The position numbers and the translations under genes are program-made. From a virus, in IMG/VR virus record IMGVR_UViG_3300009183_000276, positions 1 through 29,261 of that record: 29,261 nucleotides of DNA; one strand, 5' to 3'. Shown here one piece after another: positions 28,707-29,261 of the stretch; position 1 is the first letter of the stretch; every line of letters begins with the position of its first letter. The notes below the pieces were generated by a model, which had not been told where the DNA came from, ran no database searches, and saw only the letters and a program-made list of their open reading frames with translations.

Positions 28707-29261
28707 ATGTCTAATAGTATCCTAACCATTGATATGATTACCCGGAAGGCTCTCGAAATCCTCGAGAACAACCTGGTACTCACCCGTAACGTAAACCGTC
28801 AGTACGACGACAGCTTCGCTGTTGAAGGTGCCAAGATCGGTTCCACCCTGCGTATCCGTTTGCCTGACCGCGCTTTGGTCACTGACGGTGCCGCCCTGCA
28901 AGTTCAGGACGACAACGAGCAGTTCACCACTTTGACGGTTTCTACCCAAAAGCACATCGGCGTCAACTTCACATCTGCTGAATTGACCATGCAATTGGAT
29001 GACTTTGCTGAGCGTGTGTTGAAGCCGCGTATTTCCCAGTTGGCCTCCAGCATTGACGCTGATGTTGCCAATGCCTACAAAACCATCGGTAATAGCGTTG
29101 GCACTCCCGGCACCACTCCTTCGACTTCGTTGGTCTTGCTCCAAGCCCAGCAAAAGCTGAACGAGAACGCTGCTGTGATGAACCCCCGCTATGCAACGGT
29201 TAACCCCGCTGCAAACGCTGGTCTGGTTGAAGGCATGAAAGGTCTGTTCAACCCCACCGAC
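28707..29261 (+). CDS. Major capsid (coat) protein, P22 gp5-like, 3' partial
   Basis: The frame is open to the window end (185 codons seen; complete members have about 400-430 residues). It begins MSNSILTIDMITRKALEILE and continues NNLVLTRNVNRQYDDSFAVE, IGSTLRIRLPDRALVTDGAA, KHIGVNFTSAELTMQLDDFA and ERVLKPRISQLASSIDADVA. This N-terminal arm and P-loop order is characteristic of the P22 coat family (HK97 fold). AAGGA lies in a T-rich leader 11 bases before the ATG. The gene is probably the most highly expressed of the phage. Confidence 0.93.
   Translation, partial: MSNSILTIDMITRKALEILENNLVLTRNVNRQYDDSFAVEGAKIGSTLRIRLPDRALVTDGAALQVQDDNEQFTTLTVSTQKHIGVNFTSAELTMQLDDFAERVLKPRISQLASSIDADVANAYKTIGNSVGTPGTTPSTSLVLLQAQQKLNENAAVMNPRYATVNPAANAGLVEGMKGLFNPTD

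Noticed and set aside
1-29261. Prophage with integration genes
   Set aside because: No integrase, excisionase, attachment site or CI-like repressor is visible; the missing part of the genome could still hold them.

Overview
The window is part of a double-stranded DNA bacteriophage genome with podovirus-type structural genes. The portal (P22-like), scaffold and P22-type coat protein at the right, and Gly/Ala-rich DNA-ejection proteins at the left, point to a short-tailed phage. Both window ends cut genes: a cupin-like gene at the left and the coat gene at the right. The usual gene order (coat, head-tail genes, cupin-like protein, ejection proteins) suggests the window is an arbitrary cut of a circularly mapping genome, with the coat 3' end and head-tail genes missing. 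No integrase, lysogeny repressor, tRNA, rRNA, insertion sequence or CRISPR array was seen. The small-gene repertoire resembles phages of Burkholderiales (Betaproteobacteria); that host guess is from memory of families, not from a search.

Layout. 1-4528 (+): cupin-like protein and three virion or ejection proteins. 4528-6251 (+): lysis region of small membrane proteins, a GTA-type holin and a GH24 endolysin. 10717 to 6211 (-): a 14-gene leftward operon in which each gene touches or overlaps the next. It begins with a VRR-NUC nuclease, a C5-cytosine methyltransferase and an SF2 helicase, then runs into eleven proteins of 43-105 residues. Inside the methyltransferase gene a second reading frame with its own ribosome-binding site encodes a 242-residue protein of a recurrent phage type (overprinted pair). 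10781-16735 (+): replication and recombination genes, namely a DUF2800 Cas4/AddB-like nuclease, an unidentified protein, family A DNA polymerase and an SF3 primase-helicase. 18506 to 16732 (-): a second leftward operon with a cysteine-rich DUF7227-type protein and several tiny proteins. It ends at a terminator embedded in the 3' end of the primase-helicase gene. 18546-19127: a noncoding region with 14 exact copies of GCCAAC/GTTGGC around an AT-rich core, a candidate replication origin or regulatory array. 19128-29261 (+): small and large terminase, portal, a Dps-like protein, a beta protein, a 1164-residue tail fibre, its assembly chaperone, scaffold and coat.

How it fits together. Three transcription blocks can be inferred. 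A divergent promoter region at about 10720-10780 feeds the leftward nuclease/methyltransferase/helicase operon and the rightward replication operon. A well-formed sigma70-type promoter at 18550-18577, inside palindromes, drives the second leftward operon. An extended -10 promoter at 19085 probably drives packaging and structural genes. The most notable items are the overprinted gene in the methyltransferase, the iteron-like array, the phage protein that keeps four of the five Dps ferroxidase positions, the tail fibre with synonymously diverged internal repeats and an AT-rich receptor-binding end, and a repeated hairpin-leader module in the second leftward operon.
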